The notes: generated from the letters alone by a model not told the origin. Shown: positions 50,464-58,720, counted from the stretch's first letter. The stretch: DNA of 64,000 nucleotides from UBA8190 sp003453695 (GCA_036796975.1 DAIRBY010000007.1:1-64000); one strand, 5' to 3'. Translations and numbers: made by a program.

Positions 50464-50868
50464 TCACCAGACATAACAGAGCACCTCCCCGCCCACCCGC
50501 TTGCTGCGCGCCTCACGGTCGGTCATGAGCCCCTGGCTGGTGGAGACCACGGCCACCCCCATGCCGCCCAGTACCCGGGGCATCTTGTCGGCCTGGACGT
50601 AGATGCGCAGCCCCGGCTTGGACACCCGGCGCAGCCCGCCGATGGTGCGGGTGCGGTCGGGGGCGTACTTCAAGACGATCTCGAGGTCGTTGCCGGGGCG
50701 GGTGGAGGCGGGCTGCACCGAGAAACCCTCGATGTAGCCCTCTTTCTCCAAGAGGCGGGCCAGGTTCTCCTTGAGTTTGGAGCTGGGCATGCGCACCGTG
50801 TCCTTCATGGCCGTGTTGGCGTTGCGGATGCGGGTGAGCATGTCGGCGATGGGGTCGGTCATGGTCAA
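50464..50868 (-). CDS. rpsH: 30S ribosomal protein S8
   Basis: Central-domain 16S-binding protein: DPIADMLTRIRNANTAMKDTVRMPSSKLK at the N-terminus and the closing GGMGVAVVSTSQGLMTDREARSKRVGGEVLCYVW. 134 aa. S8 represses the spc operon in E. coli; no comparable site was identified. Confidence 0.97.
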   Translation of the reverse strand: MTMTDPIADMLTRIRNANTAMKDTVRMPSSKLKENLARLLEKEGYIEGFSVQPASTRPGNDLEIVLKYAPDRTRTIGGLRRVSKPGLRIYVQADKMPRVLGGMGVAVVSTSQGLMTDREARSKRVGGEVLCYVW

Positions 50869-50884
50869 CGCTCCTCGCCTCCCC

Positions 50885-51070
50885 TCACCAGCTCGCCTTG
50901 GTCACGCCGGGGATCTCCCCGGCGTGCGCCAACTCCCGGAGGCAGATCCGACACAGCCCGAACTTGCGGTACACGGCCTTGGGCCGGCCGCAGCGGCGGC
51001 AGCGGGTGTAGGCGCGCACCTTGAACTTCGGTGTCCGCTTCTGCTTCTCGATGAGTGCCTTCTTGGCCAT
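50885..51070 (-). CDS. rpsN: 30S ribosomal protein S14, type Z (zinc)
   Basis: A 61-aa short S14 with Cys24, Cys27, Cys40 and Cys43 in a zinc site (YTRCRRCGRPKAVYRKFGLCRICLR). The cluster location indicates that the zinc-dependent form is the main S14. Confidence 0.97.
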   Translation of the reverse strand: MAKKALIEKQKRTPKFKVRAYTRCRRCGRPKAVYRKFGLCRICLRELAHAGEIPGVTKASW

Positions 51071-51074
51071 GGTG

Positions 51075-51650
51075 CTAGACGTTCTCCTGCCTGAACGGGA
51101 ACCCGAAGGCGAGCAGGAAGGCGCGGCCTTCCTGGTCGTTGCGGGCGGTCGTGCAAATGGTGATGTCCATTCCTCTGGTGGTGTCGATGCGGTCGTAGTC
51201 GACCTCGGGGAAGATGAGCTGTTCGGAGACCCCGAAGGTGTAGTTGCCCCTGCCGTCGAAGGAGTTGGGCGGGAGCCCCCGGAAGTCGCGGATGCGGGGG
51301 ATGGCGAGCGAGATGAGCCGGTCCAGGAACTCCCAGGCCCGGTCGCCGCGCATGGTCACCTTGGCGCCGATGGTCATGCCCTCGCGCAGCTTGAAGCTGG
51401 CGATCGACTTGCGGGCCTTGGTCACGGCCGGCTTCTGGCCGGTGATGGTCTGGAGGTCGCGCACGGCGCCCTCCACCAGCGACGGCTGCTGGGTGGCCCG
51501 GCCCACGCCCATGTTCACCACGATCTTCTCGAGGCGGGGCACCTCCATGACGTTGGACAGCCCGAGCTGGTCCTTCAACTGGGCGCGCAGCACCGTGTCG
51601 TAGCGGTCCTTCAGGCGCGGCTTGGCCCGGGTGGCGGCGGGGGCGGTCAC
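51075..51650 (-). CDS. rplE: 50S ribosomal protein L5
   Basis: 5S rRNA-binding protein contacting P-site tRNA: LGLSNVMEVPRLEKIVVNMGVGRA, GQKPAVTKARKSIASFKLREGM and GNYTFGVSEQLIFPEVDYD. GTG at 51650 in a GTGA overlap with rplX gives 191 aa; a longer frame upstream is rejected as rplX antiphase sequence. Confidence 0.97.
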   Translation of the reverse strand: MTAPAATRAKPRLKDRYDTVLRAQLKDQLGLSNVMEVPRLEKIVVNMGVGRATQQPSLVEGAVRDLQTITGQKPAVTKARKSIASFKLREGMTIGAKVTMRGDRAWEFLDRLISLAIPRIRDFRGLPPNSFDGRGNYTFGVSEQLIFPEVDYDRIDTTRGMDITICTTARNDQEGRAFLLAFGFPFRQENV

Positions 51651-51958
51651 GGCAGGTCCGTCCCGCACTTGCGGCACACCCGGAGCTTGCGCCCCTGCTC
51701 GTCGAAGCGGATGCCCACCCGGGAGGGCTCGCCGCACCCCGGGCACACGATGGCCACCGACGACACCGGCAACGGCATGTCCTTGTCGATGATGCCGCCC
51801 TGCATGGTGGCGCCGCGGGGCTTGGTGTGGCGCTTGGCCATGTTGGCCCCTTCCACCACGACCTTGCCCGCCTTGGGCATGGCCCGCATGACCTGGCCCC
51901 GCTTGCCGCGGTGCTTTCCCGACAGCACCTGCACGGTGTCACCCTTCTTGATGCGCAT
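51647..51958 (-). CDS. rplX: 50S ribosomal protein L24
   Basis: Assembly initiator with a KOW motif: MRIKKGDTVQVLSGKHRGKRGQVM. The C-terminal half has CPGC and CRKC pairs, a likely zinc ribbon found in some L24s. 103 aa. ATG shares a base with the rplN stop; a GTG one codon earlier (51961) would overlap by GTGA. Confidence 0.96.
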   Translation of the reverse strand: MRIKKGDTVQVLSGKHRGKRGQVMRAMPKAGKVVVEGANMAKRHTKPRGATMQGGIIDKDMPLPVSSVAIVCPGCGEPSRVGIRFDEQGRKLRVCRKCGTDLP

Positions 51959-52326
51959 CACAGCACCTCCGGAGCGAGCGAGACGATGCGCATGAACTTC
52001 TTGTCCCGCAGCTCGCGGCCCACGGGGCCGAAGATGCGGGTGCCCCGGGGCTGCTGCTGCTCGTTGATGAGCACCGCCGCGTTCTCGTCGAACCTGATGT
52101 AGCTGCCGTCGGGACGCCGCCGCTCCTTGGCGGTGCGCACCACCACGCACTTCACGACTTCACCCTTCTTCACGCCGGCACCGGGGATGGCGTCCTTGAC
52201 GGTAGCCACGAACACGTCGCCGATGCCGGCATAGCGCCGGCGCGACCCGCCCAGCACCTTGATGCACAGCACCTCGCGGGCGCCCGAGTTGTCGGCCACC
52301 TTGAGCCGCGACTCCTGCTGGATCAC
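51958..52326 (-). CDS. rplN: 50S ribosomal protein L14
   Basis: Subunit-interface protein: QQESRLKVADNSGAREVLCIKVLGGSRRRYAGIGD and the end GPVGRELRDKKFMRIVSLAPEVL. 122 aa. GTG start overlapping the rpsQ stop (GTGA). Confidence 0.97.
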   Translation of the reverse strand: MIQQESRLKVADNSGAREVLCIKVLGGSRRRYAGIGDVFVATVKDAIPGAGVKKGEVVKCVVVRTAKERRRPDGSYIRFDENAAVLINEQQQPRGTRIFGPVGRELRDKKFMRIVSLAPEVL

Positions 52327-52604
52327 CGGGCACGCTCCAGCACCTCGGTGACCCGCCACCGCTTGGTCTTTGACTGCGGCCGCGTCTCCATGACCCGCAC
52401 CTTGTCGCCGACCTTGGCGTCGTCGGTGGGGTCGTGGGCGTACAGCTTGGTGGTGCGCTGCACCGTCTTCCCGTAGCGGGCGTGGCGGACGCGCTCGACC
52501 ACGGCCACCACGACGGTGGAGGCCATCTTGTCGGACACCACCGTGCCCTCTCGCACCTTGCGGACGCCGCGCTGCGGTGTCCCGGCATCGCCCTCGGCCA
52601 TCAC
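52323..52604 (-). CDS. rpsQ: 30S ribosomal protein S17
   Basis: OB-fold 16S-binding protein: REGTVVSDKMASTVVVAVVERVRHARYGKTVQRTTKLYAHDP. 93 aa. The GTG at 52604 and the ATG at 52601 both overlap the rpmC stop; either may be used. Confidence 0.96.
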   Translation of the reverse strand: MMAEGDAGTPQRGVRKVREGTVVSDKMASTVVVAVVERVRHARYGKTVQRTTKLYAHDPTDDAKVGDKVRVMETRPQSKTKRWRVTEVLERAR

Positions 52605-53188
52605 TGCTCCTCCCCGTCGGCCGCCTGGGCCTCTGCGTCTTCGTCCTCAGCCGCCTTGGTCCGGCCCCGCCGGCGGCGCAGCCGGGGCCGCTTCTCCTCG
52701 GCCGACTCGGGCTCCTCGGCCTCCCCCGCCCCCGGGGACTGCTCGTCGTCCGCTCCCAGGGCACCGAGGGACTCGGCCTCGTCCTCGGCCTCGAGGACCT
52801 CGGCCTCGACGGTGTCGTCGTCCTCGAGGAGCCCCTCTAGCTGGACCTCCTCTGTGGCCTCGGCGACTTCGTCGGCCAGCACCTCCTCGGGGTGCTCGTC
52901 CTCGAAGGCCTCTTGTTCCTCCCGGGCGCGCTCGGGGCGGCGCCGGGGACGGCGCTCCACGGGCGGGGCGGGCTCGATGGTGCGGCCCTCGGCCATGGCG
53001 ATCTCGTAGTCGCGCAGCAGCGTGAGGACCCGGGCCACGTCCTTTTTCACCTGGCCCAGGCGCGCCGTGTTGTCCAGCTGCCCGGTGGCCACCTGGAAGC
53101 GCAGGTTGAGCAGCTCGCGGCGGTACTCGTCGAGACGGGTCTCGAGCTCCTCGTAGTCGAGCTCACGCAGCTCAGCGGCGCTCACCAC
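52601..53188 (-). CDS. rpmC: 50S ribosomal protein L29 with a long acidic C-terminal tail
   Basis: The L29 core is the first 75 residues (SAAELRELDYEELETRLDEYRRELLNLRFQVATGQLDNTARLGQVKKDVARVLTLLRD). About 120 more residues follow: a basic patch RRPRRRPERARE, then a strongly acidic Glu/Asp/Ala stretch, a second basic patch KRPRLRRRRGR and an acidic end. 195 aa against 60-80 normally. GTG at 53188 has GAGGT six bases upstream. Confidence 0.92.
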   Translation of the reverse strand: MVSAAELRELDYEELETRLDEYRRELLNLRFQVATGQLDNTARLGQVKKDVARVLTLLRDYEIAMAEGRTIEPAPPVERRPRRRPERAREEQEAFEDEHPEEVLADEVAEATEEVQLEGLLEDDDTVEAEVLEAEDEAESLGALGADDEQSPGAGEAEEPESAEEKRPRLRRRRGRTKAAEDEDAEAQAADGEEQ

Positions 53189-53190
53189 GG

Positions 53191-53628
53191 TCAGACCTCC
53201 ACCTCGGCCGCGCCGTGGGTGCCGGGGCGCACCACGAACTTGGCCTTGAAGGGCAGCTTCTGGATGGCGCGGTCCATGGCCTCCTTGGCCAGGACGGGCT
53301 CCACACCGGCCAGCTCGAAGAGGATGCGGCCGGGACGCACCACCGCCACCCAGTGTTCGGGATTCCCCTTGCCCGAGCCCATCCGGGTCTCGGCCGGCTT
53401 CTGGGTGACGGGCTTGTCGGGGAAGACGCGGATCCACACCTTGCCACCGCGCTTCACATGGCGGGTCATGGCGATTCGGGCCGCTTCGATCTGGCGCTGG
53501 GTGAGCCAGCCCGGCTCGAGGGCCTGGATGCCGTAGTCGCCGAAGTTCACCGACGTGCCGCCCTTGGCCAGCCCGTCGGTGCGCCCGCGGTGCTGCTTGC
53601 GGTGCTTCACCTTCTTGGGCATCAACAT
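53191..53628 (-). CDS. rplP: 50S ribosomal protein L16
   Basis: Large-subunit protein near the A site: MPKKVKHRKQHRGRTDGLAKGGTSVNFGDYG, TRHVKRGGKVWIRVFPDKPVTQKPAETRMGSGKG and LPFKAKFV. ATG at 53628 overlaps the last codon of the S3 frame (TGATG); a second ATG at 53622 would also do. 145 aa. Confidence 0.97.
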   Translation of the reverse strand: MLMPKKVKHRKQHRGRTDGLAKGGTSVNFGDYGIQALEPGWLTQRQIEAARIAMTRHVKRGGKVWIRVFPDKPVTQKPAETRMGSGKGNPEHWVAVVRPGRILFELAGVEPVLAKEAMDRAIQKLPFKAKFVVRPGTHGAAEVEV

Positions 53629-54671
53629 CAGTCGGACTCCTTGCGGAAGTGCGGGGCCTCGTGGTGCTCGACGCGGGTGCGGCGCTCGATCTCCTCCTCC
53701 TCGGCGAGCAGACGCTCGAGGTCGTCGGCCTCGCCGGCGGGAAGGGCGCCCGGCAACGGGGTGGTGAGGGGCTCCTCCACCTCTCCTTGCTCNNNNNNNN
53801 NNCGCGCCGCTGGCGCTACCCGGGCACTCCGGGGAGCTGCCGGAAATCCTGGCCCGGCTCAAGAATCTCTTCGACCTGGCGGCGCGGGGGCGGCTGCGGC
53901 GGCACTGCCCGGCTCGCCCTGCTCGGCACGGCGTCTCCCGCCTCCGGCGGTGACGAGCCGGCGGGGCCGGCTCTGGCCCGAGGTCTCGCCGGCGGCCATG
54001 GCGGCCTCGCGCGAGATCTTGTCCTCGGACGACAGCTTGTAGGGGAGGATGTCGCCCTTGTAGATCCAGGTCTTGACGCCGATGCGGCCGAAGGTGGTGC
54101 GGGCCTCACGGAAGCCGTAGTCGATGTCGGCCCGAAGCGTGTGCAGCGGGACCCGGCCCTCGCGGTATCCCTCCCGGCGGGCCATCTCCGATCCACCCAG
54201 CCGTCCGGCGCACTGCACCCGGACCCCGAGGGCGCCGGCCTTGGTCACCGTCTGCATGGCCCGCTTCATGGCGCGCCGGAAGGCGACGCGCCGGGCCAGC
54301 TGGTCGGCGATGCTCTGGGCGATGAGGGCGGCGTCGAGCTCGGGCTGCTTGATCTCCTGGATGTTGAGCTGGATTCGGTTGCGCAGCCCGGTGATGTCCT
54401 CGAGCTTCTTCTTGAGCCGGTCGGCCTCCGAGCCGCGCCGGCCGATGACGATGCCGGGCCGGGCCGTGTGGATGTCCACCCGCAGGCGGTCACGGGTACG
54501 CTCGATCTCGATGCGGCTCACGGCGGCCGCTTCCAGCTGGGACATGAGGTAGTCGCGGATCTTCCAGTCCTCGATGACGAAGTCCTGGTAGTTGCGCTCC
54601 TCGAACCAGCGCGACTTCCAGTCGGTGGTCACGCCGAGGCGGAACCCGTAGGGGTTGACCTTCTGGCCCAT
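53628..54671 (-). CDS. rpsC: 30S ribosomal protein S3, interrupted by the assembly gap
   Basis: The mRNA-entry protein with a KH domain. From ATG 54671: GQKVNPYGFRLGVTTDWKSRWF, IHTARPGIVIGRRGSEADRLKKKLE and GVKTWIYKGDILPYK, complete to about residue 245. Beyond this the frame runs into a Ala/Pro-rich segment and a stop at 53859, then the Ns. On the far side of the gap a frame in the right position (EQGEVEEPLTTPLPGALPAG ... EHHEAPHFRKESD, stop 53630-53628) ends by overlapping rplP, as S3 should. The true tail probably spans the gap, and bases 53803-53880 are suspect. Confidence 0.88.
53793..53802. other. Assembly gap of ten Ns inside rpsC
   Basis: Ten consecutive Ns, the usual placeholder for a scaffold join of unknown length. 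Sequence on its high side (53803 to about 53880) does not continue the S3 frame found on its low side. Confidence 0.99.
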
Positions 54672-55558
54672 CAGTCGCTCTCCTCCGCGCCGTCCCCGGC
54701 GTCCTCGGTGTCGTCCCCCGCCTCGTCGTCCTGGGCGGGGGGCTCCTCGGCCTTGGCCGCCTTCCTGCTCCGCCCGACCCGGCGCCGGCCCTTGGCCGGG
54801 GCCGCGGCGGCGGGCTCCTCGGCCTCTTCCTCTTCTTCTGTCTCTTCTGTGTCGGCGGCGACGGCATCCTCGGCGGCGGGGGCGGCCTCCAGCTCGGCGT
54901 CGGACTCGGCCTCGAGCTCGGCGTCGGGCTCGGCCTCGGCCTCGGGCCCGGCTTCCGCCTCGGCCTCCCCGTCCTCGGCCAGCTCGGCGTCGGCCGTTTC
55001 GTCTTCGGTCTCGAGCCCGCCCTCGTCCAGGTCGGTCTGCTCGAACTCCTCGGCCTCGAGATCCTCGTAGGCCTCCTCGTCCGCCTCGTGGGCGGCGGCT
55101 TCGGCCGCCTCCTCACGCCGAGAGGCCGCCACCCGGCGGGACCGCAGGGCGGTCGAGCTGGCCGCCTGCCGGGAGCGGCGGCGGGCCAGGCGGTCCTCGG
55201 GGAGCACGCTCACGATGACCGTGATGTGGCAGGTGCGTTTGCGGACGCGCGTGGCGCGGCCCCGGGCCCGGGGCCGGAAGCGCTTGACGGTGACGCCTTC
55301 ATCGGCGTAGCAGGCCGACACGTACAGCTCGTCGGGGTCGAGACCCTCGTTGTTGCGGGCGTTGGACACGGCGGACTCGAGGACCTTGGCCACCACCCGG
55401 GCGCCTTCGCGGGGCGTGGCCCGCAGCACCTCGTGGGCGCGGTCGACCTCCTGTCCCCGGACCAGGTCGAGGACCTGGCGGGCCTTGGTCGCCGACATGC
55501 GGTAGTGGCGCAGCACGGCGCGCGTGCCGGGGCGCTCGTTGGTCTTCACACCGGGCAC
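54671..55558 (-). CDS. rplV: 50S ribosomal protein L22 with a very long acidic tail
   Basis: L22 lines the exit tunnel. The core (RAVLRHYRMSATKARQVLDLVRGQ, VLESAVSNARNNEGLDPDELYV, RFRPRARGRATRVRKRTCHITVIV) fills about residues 10-120. A further 170 residues are almost entirely Glu, Asp and Ala with a basic KGRRRVGRSRKAAK patch near the end, making 295 aa against about 110-130 normally. GTG start one base after the rpsS stop. It shares one base with the rpsC ATG. Confidence 0.94.
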   Translation of the reverse strand: MPGVKTNERPGTRAVLRHYRMSATKARQVLDLVRGQEVDRAHEVLRATPREGARVVAKVLESAVSNARNNEGLDPDELYVSACYADEGVTVKRFRPRARGRATRVRKRTCHITVIVSVLPEDRLARRRSRQAASSTALRSRRVAASRREEAAEAAAHEADEEAYEDLEAEEFEQTDLDEGGLETEDETADAELAEDGEAEAEAGPEAEAEPDAELEAESDAELEAAPAAEDAVAADTEETEEEEEAEEPAAAAPAKGRRRVGRSRKAAKAEEPPAQDDEAGDDTEDAGDGAEESD

Positions 55559-55559
55559 G

Positions 55560-55838
55560 TCAGCGCCTCGCCTGTCGTTCCTGGCCGGCGTGGAAGCGGA
55601 AGGTGCGCGTGGGCGCGAATTCCCCCAGCTTGTGCCCGACCATGGACTCGGTGACGTAGACGGGGACGTGCTTGCGCCCGTCGTGGATGGCGATGGTGTG
55701 GCCCACCATGTCGGGGATGATGGTGGAGCGGCGCGACCACGTCTTGATGACGCGCTTCTCGTTGTTGGCGTTCAGGGCGTCCACCTTCTTCAAGAGGTGG
55801 TCGTCGACGAACGGGCCCTTCTTCAGGCTGCGGGGCAT
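55560..55838 (-). CDS. rpsS: 30S ribosomal protein S19
   Basis: Head protein: RSLKKGPFVDDHLLKKVDALN, RRSTIIPDMVGHTIAIHDGRKHVPVYVTESMVGHKLGEFAPTRTF. 92 aa, normal. Confidence 0.98.
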   Translation of the reverse strand: MPRSLKKGPFVDDHLLKKVDALNANNEKRVIKTWSRRSTIIPDMVGHTIAIHDGRKHVPVYVTESMVGHKLGEFAPTRTFRFHAGQERQARR

Positions 55839-55856
55839 GGGAGCGCTCCTCGCTTC

Positions 55857-56693
55857 CTACCGGCGGGCGCCGCGGGTGCGGCGGCGACGCACGATCATCC
55901 GGTCCGACGGCTTGTGCTGGCCGCGGGTGCGGCCCTCGGGCTTGCCCCAGGGCGACACCGGATGGCGGCCACCCGACGACTTGCCCTCGCCGCCACCGAG
56001 AGGGTGGTCGACCGGGTTCATGGCCACGCCGCGCGTCTGGGGGCGGATGCCCCGCCAGCGGTTGCGCCCGGCCTTGCCCCCCGACACCAGCTCGGCCTCG
56101 GGGTTGCCGACCTCGCCCAGGGTCCCCCGGCAGTCGATCGGCACCCGGCGCATCTCGGTGGAGGGGAGCCGCAGGGTGGCGAAGGCGCCCTCCTTGGCCA
56201 CCAGCTGGGCGCTCATGCCCGCTCCCCGGGCCAGCTTCCCGCCCTGGCCGGGGCGCAGCTCGATGTTGTGCACGGTCGAGCCCACCGGGATGTAGCGCAG
56301 CGGCAGGGCGTTGCCGGTGCGGATCTCCGCTCCCTGGCCGTTCTGCAGCACCTCCCCGACGCGCACGCCGTTGGGGGCGAGGATGTAGCGCTTCTCGCCG
56401 TCGTAGTAGTGGAGCAGGGCGATGCGGGCGTTGCGGTTGGGGTCGTACTCGATGGCGGCCACCTTGGCGGGAACGCCGTCCTTGTCCCGCTTGAAGTCGA
56501 TGTAGCGGTACTGCTGCTTGTGCCCGCCGCCGCGGTGCCGCGACGTCTTGCGGCCGTAGCTGTTGCGGCCGCCGGTCTTGGGCTTCGGGCCCACCAGGCT
56601 GCGCTCGGGACGCGACCGGGTGATCTCGGAGAAGTCCGAGACGGTCTGGAAGCGCCGTCCGGGGCTGGTGGGCTTGCGCTTGCGCAGGGGCAT
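55857..56693 (-). CDS. rplB: 50S ribosomal protein L2
   Basis: Peptidyl-transferase-centre support protein: GRNSYGRKTSRHRGGGHKQQYRYIDFKR, NIELRPGQGGKLARGAG and the conserved MNPVDHPLGGGEGKSSGGRHPVSPWGKP loop with its His. 278 aa, normal. Confidence 0.98.
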   Translation of the reverse strand: MPLRKRKPTSPGRRFQTVSDFSEITRSRPERSLVGPKPKTGGRNSYGRKTSRHRGGGHKQQYRYIDFKRDKDGVPAKVAAIEYDPNRNARIALLHYYDGEKRYILAPNGVRVGEVLQNGQGAEIRTGNALPLRYIPVGSTVHNIELRPGQGGKLARGAGMSAQLVAKEGAFATLRLPSTEMRRVPIDCRGTLGEVGNPEAELVSGGKAGRNRWRGIRPQTRGVAMNPVDHPLGGGEGKSSGGRHPVSPWGKPEGRTRGQHKPSDRMIVRRRRTRGARR

Positions 56694-56706
56694 GTGCGGC
56701 GTCCTC

Positions 56707-57000
56707 TCAGCTCTTCTCGAAGAGGTCGATGCGGTCGCCGGCCTGCAGGGTGACCATGGCCCGCTTGACGTCGGGACGCGACCCCCAGGTGTTGGAGCGG
56801 CGGTTGCGACGGCGCTTGCCCTTGCGGTTCAAGGTGTTCACCTTGGCCACGTGCACGTTGAAGAGCTGCTCGACGGCGTAGCGGATCTCGGTGCGGTTGG
56901 CGTGGGGGGACACCTCGAAGACGTAGGTGCCGTCCTCCATGAGGGCGTAGGACTTCTCCGACACCACCGGACGCAGGAGCACCTCTTCGGGAGTCCTCAT
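56707..57000 (-). CDS. rplW: 50S ribosomal protein L23
   Basis: Exit-tunnel rim protein that docks SRP and trigger factor: EEVLLRPVVSEKSYALMEDGTYVFEVSPHANRTEIRYAVEQLFNVHVAKVNT. 97 aa. Its ATG overlaps the rplD stop (ATGA). Confidence 0.98.
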   Translation of the reverse strand: MRTPEEVLLRPVVSEKSYALMEDGTYVFEVSPHANRTEIRYAVEQLFNVHVAKVNTLNRKGKRRRNRRSNTWGSRPDVKRAMVTLQAGDRIDLFEKS

Positions 57001-57947
57001 GGCTCCTCCCCCTCTTGGGCGTCGGCGTCGCCGGCCTCGGCCTCGTCAGCGGCGTCGGCAACCGCCTCCCCCTCTTGGGCGTCGGCCTCGGCGGCGTCGG
57101 CCTCGGCGGGGGCGGCGGCCTTCTTGGCGGGGCGGCGGGCCCGGGTGGGGCGGGGCGTGGCGGGTGCCTCCTCGGCCTCCGGCTCCGGCACCTCGGCCTC
57201 GGGCTCGGACAGCGCCGGCTTGGCGGGGACGGCGGCGTCAGCCTGGGCGAAGGCCTCGGGCCCGGGGCCGCCTGGCAGCGTGGCGTCGGTGAACACCACC
57301 CAGTCGTGGCGCAGCACGTCGTAGGCGTTCAGCTCGGCGGCGGCGATGATGTGGACCTCGGGCAGGTTGCGGAACGAGTAGGCGGCGTCGATGTCGTCGG
57401 GGTCGAGGACGACGAGGGCCTTGCCGTCGATCTCGAGCGCCCGCAGGGCGTCGACCGCCTGCTTGGTGCGGGGCTCGTCGATGCCCCAGGCGTTGACCAC
57501 GGCCACCCGCCCTTCGGCGGCCCGGTCGGACAGCGCCGAGCACAGCGCCAGGCGGATCATCTTCTTCGGGGTGCGCTGGTGGTAGGAGCGGGGCTTGGGG
57601 CCGAGGGCGACGCCGCCGCCCGCCCACTGCGGGGCGCGCGTCGATCCTTGGCGGGCCCGCCCCGTGCCCTTCTGCTTGTAGGGCTTGGCCCCGCCGCCTC
57701 TCACCTCGGAACGGGTCCGCGTCGACTGGGTGCCGGAGCGGGCCGCCGCCAGCTGGGCGGTGACCACCTGGTGGAGGACGGCGGCGTTGGGCTCGATGCC
57801 GAAGATCTCGGGCGGGAGCGTCATCTCCCCGAGCACGGTGCCGTCGGGGCGGCGACGGGCCACGGTGCGCGACACCGGCTCGGGCCGGGCCCGCCGTACC
57901 GACCCGACGCGGTTGGGGCGCGGGGAGCTCTCGGTGGCAGTGGTCAC
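56997..57947 (-). CDS. rplD: 50S ribosomal protein L4 with an acidic/Ala-rich tail
   Basis: Exit-tunnel protein. TRTRSEVRGGGAKPYKQKGTGRARQGSTRAPQWAGGGVA is the tunnel loop, followed by the domain ending at about residue 220 (LNAYDVLRHDWVVFTDATL). Around 95 extra residues form an Ala/Glu/Pro tail with one basic patch RPTRARRPAKKAA and two near-identical DAQEGE segments. 316 aa against about 205-225. GTG start overlaps rplC (GTGA). Confidence 0.94.
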   Translation of the reverse strand: MTTATESSPRPNRVGSVRRARPEPVSRTVARRRPDGTVLGEMTLPPEIFGIEPNAAVLHQVVTAQLAAARSGTQSTRTRSEVRGGGAKPYKQKGTGRARQGSTRAPQWAGGGVALGPKPRSYHQRTPKKMIRLALCSALSDRAAEGRVAVVNAWGIDEPRTKQAVDALRALEIDGKALVVLDPDDIDAAYSFRNLPEVHIIAAAELNAYDVLRHDWVVFTDATLPGGPGPEAFAQADAAVPAKPALSEPEAEVPEPEAEEAPATPRPTRARRPAKKAAAPAEADAAEADAQEGEAVADAADEAEAGDADAQEGEEP

Positions 57948-58597
57948 CGGGCACCTCCGGCCGGGGCCTTGACGCTGTCTCGCAGGACGACCACGCCGCC
58001 GCGTGGGCCCGGGACCGCCCCCTTCACCAGGATCAGCTCCTGCTCGGGGTCGGCCCGAACCACCTCCAGGTTGAGGGCGGTGACCTGGCGCCCCCCCACG
58101 CGGCCCGCCATGCGGGTGCCCTTGAACACCCGGGCCGGGGTGGCGCAGGCGCCGATGGAACCGGGGGCCCGGTGCTTCTTGTGGTTGCCGTGGGCCGCCC
58201 CCTGGCCCTTGAAATTGTGGCGCTTCATGGCCCCGGTGAAGCCCTTGCCCTTGGACACGGCGATGGCGTCCACGTGGTCGCCCACGGCCAGCACCTCGGC
58301 GGTGAGCTCTTGGCCCACCTCGTAGCCGCTCGAGTCGTCCAGCCGGAGCTCGACGAGACGGCGGCCGGGCTCGATGCCGGCGGAGGCGAAGTGGCCGGCC
58401 TCGGGCTTGGGCAACGACCCGTTGCGGGTCACGCCCCAGGTGACCTGCAGCGCCGAGTACCCCTCCTTCTCGGGGGTCTTGACCTGGACGATCCGCACGG
58501 GCGCGACCTTGAGCACCGTCACCGGCACGGCACGGTGCTGGTCGTCGAAGACCTGGGTCATGCCGACTTTCTCGCCGACGATCGCCTTGGTCGCCAC
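57944..58597 (-). CDS. rplC: 50S ribosomal protein L3
   Basis: Early-assembly protein: AIVGEKVGMTQVFDDQHRAVPVTVLKV at the start, GKGFTGAMKRHNFKGQGAAHGNHKKHRAPGSIGACATPARVFKGTRMAGRVGG in the core. The GTG at 58597 (VATKAIVGEK) is chosen by homology; 217 aa. It is the first gene of the cluster: rpsJ, normally just upstream, is not found. Confidence 0.96.
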   Translation of the reverse strand: MATKAIVGEKVGMTQVFDDQHRAVPVTVLKVAPVRIVQVKTPEKEGYSALQVTWGVTRNGSLPKPEAGHFASAGIEPGRRLVELRLDDSSGYEVGQELTAEVLAVGDHVDAIAVSKGKGFTGAMKRHNFKGQGAAHGNHKKHRAPGSIGACATPARVFKGTRMAGRVGGRQVTALNLEVVRADPEQELILVKGAVPGPRGGVVVLRDSVKAPAGGAR

Positions 58598-58720
58598 CGG
58601 TAGCTGGACCTTTCTCGAACTGGGCCCGGGCCGCGCCCCGCGGCGGGGACCCCTGTGGGGGTGCCGACCCGGCACCCGTCTCGCACGAAACGCTCCGCCC
58701 GGAGAAACCCGAGCGGAGCG
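58598..58720 (-). promoter_or_regulatory. Structured leader of the rplC ribosomal operon
   Basis: Two hairpins lie upstream of rplC: 58720-58691, with arms CGCTCCGC / GCGGAGCG plus an internal CGGG/CCCG extension around GTTTCTC, and 58677-58659 with perfect arms GGGTGCC / GGCACCC and a 5-base loop. Ribosomal operon leaders often carry autoregulatory structures; which protein might bind here is not known. The rest of the 332-base gap (58721-58889) shows no gene. Confidence 0.45.

Noticed and set aside
53803..53950. A + strand gene fragment (LPGHSGELPEILARLKNLFDLA) beside the gap
   Set aside because: It is too short and abuts an assembly gap inside rpsC; it is treated as possible chimeric sequence, not a gene.
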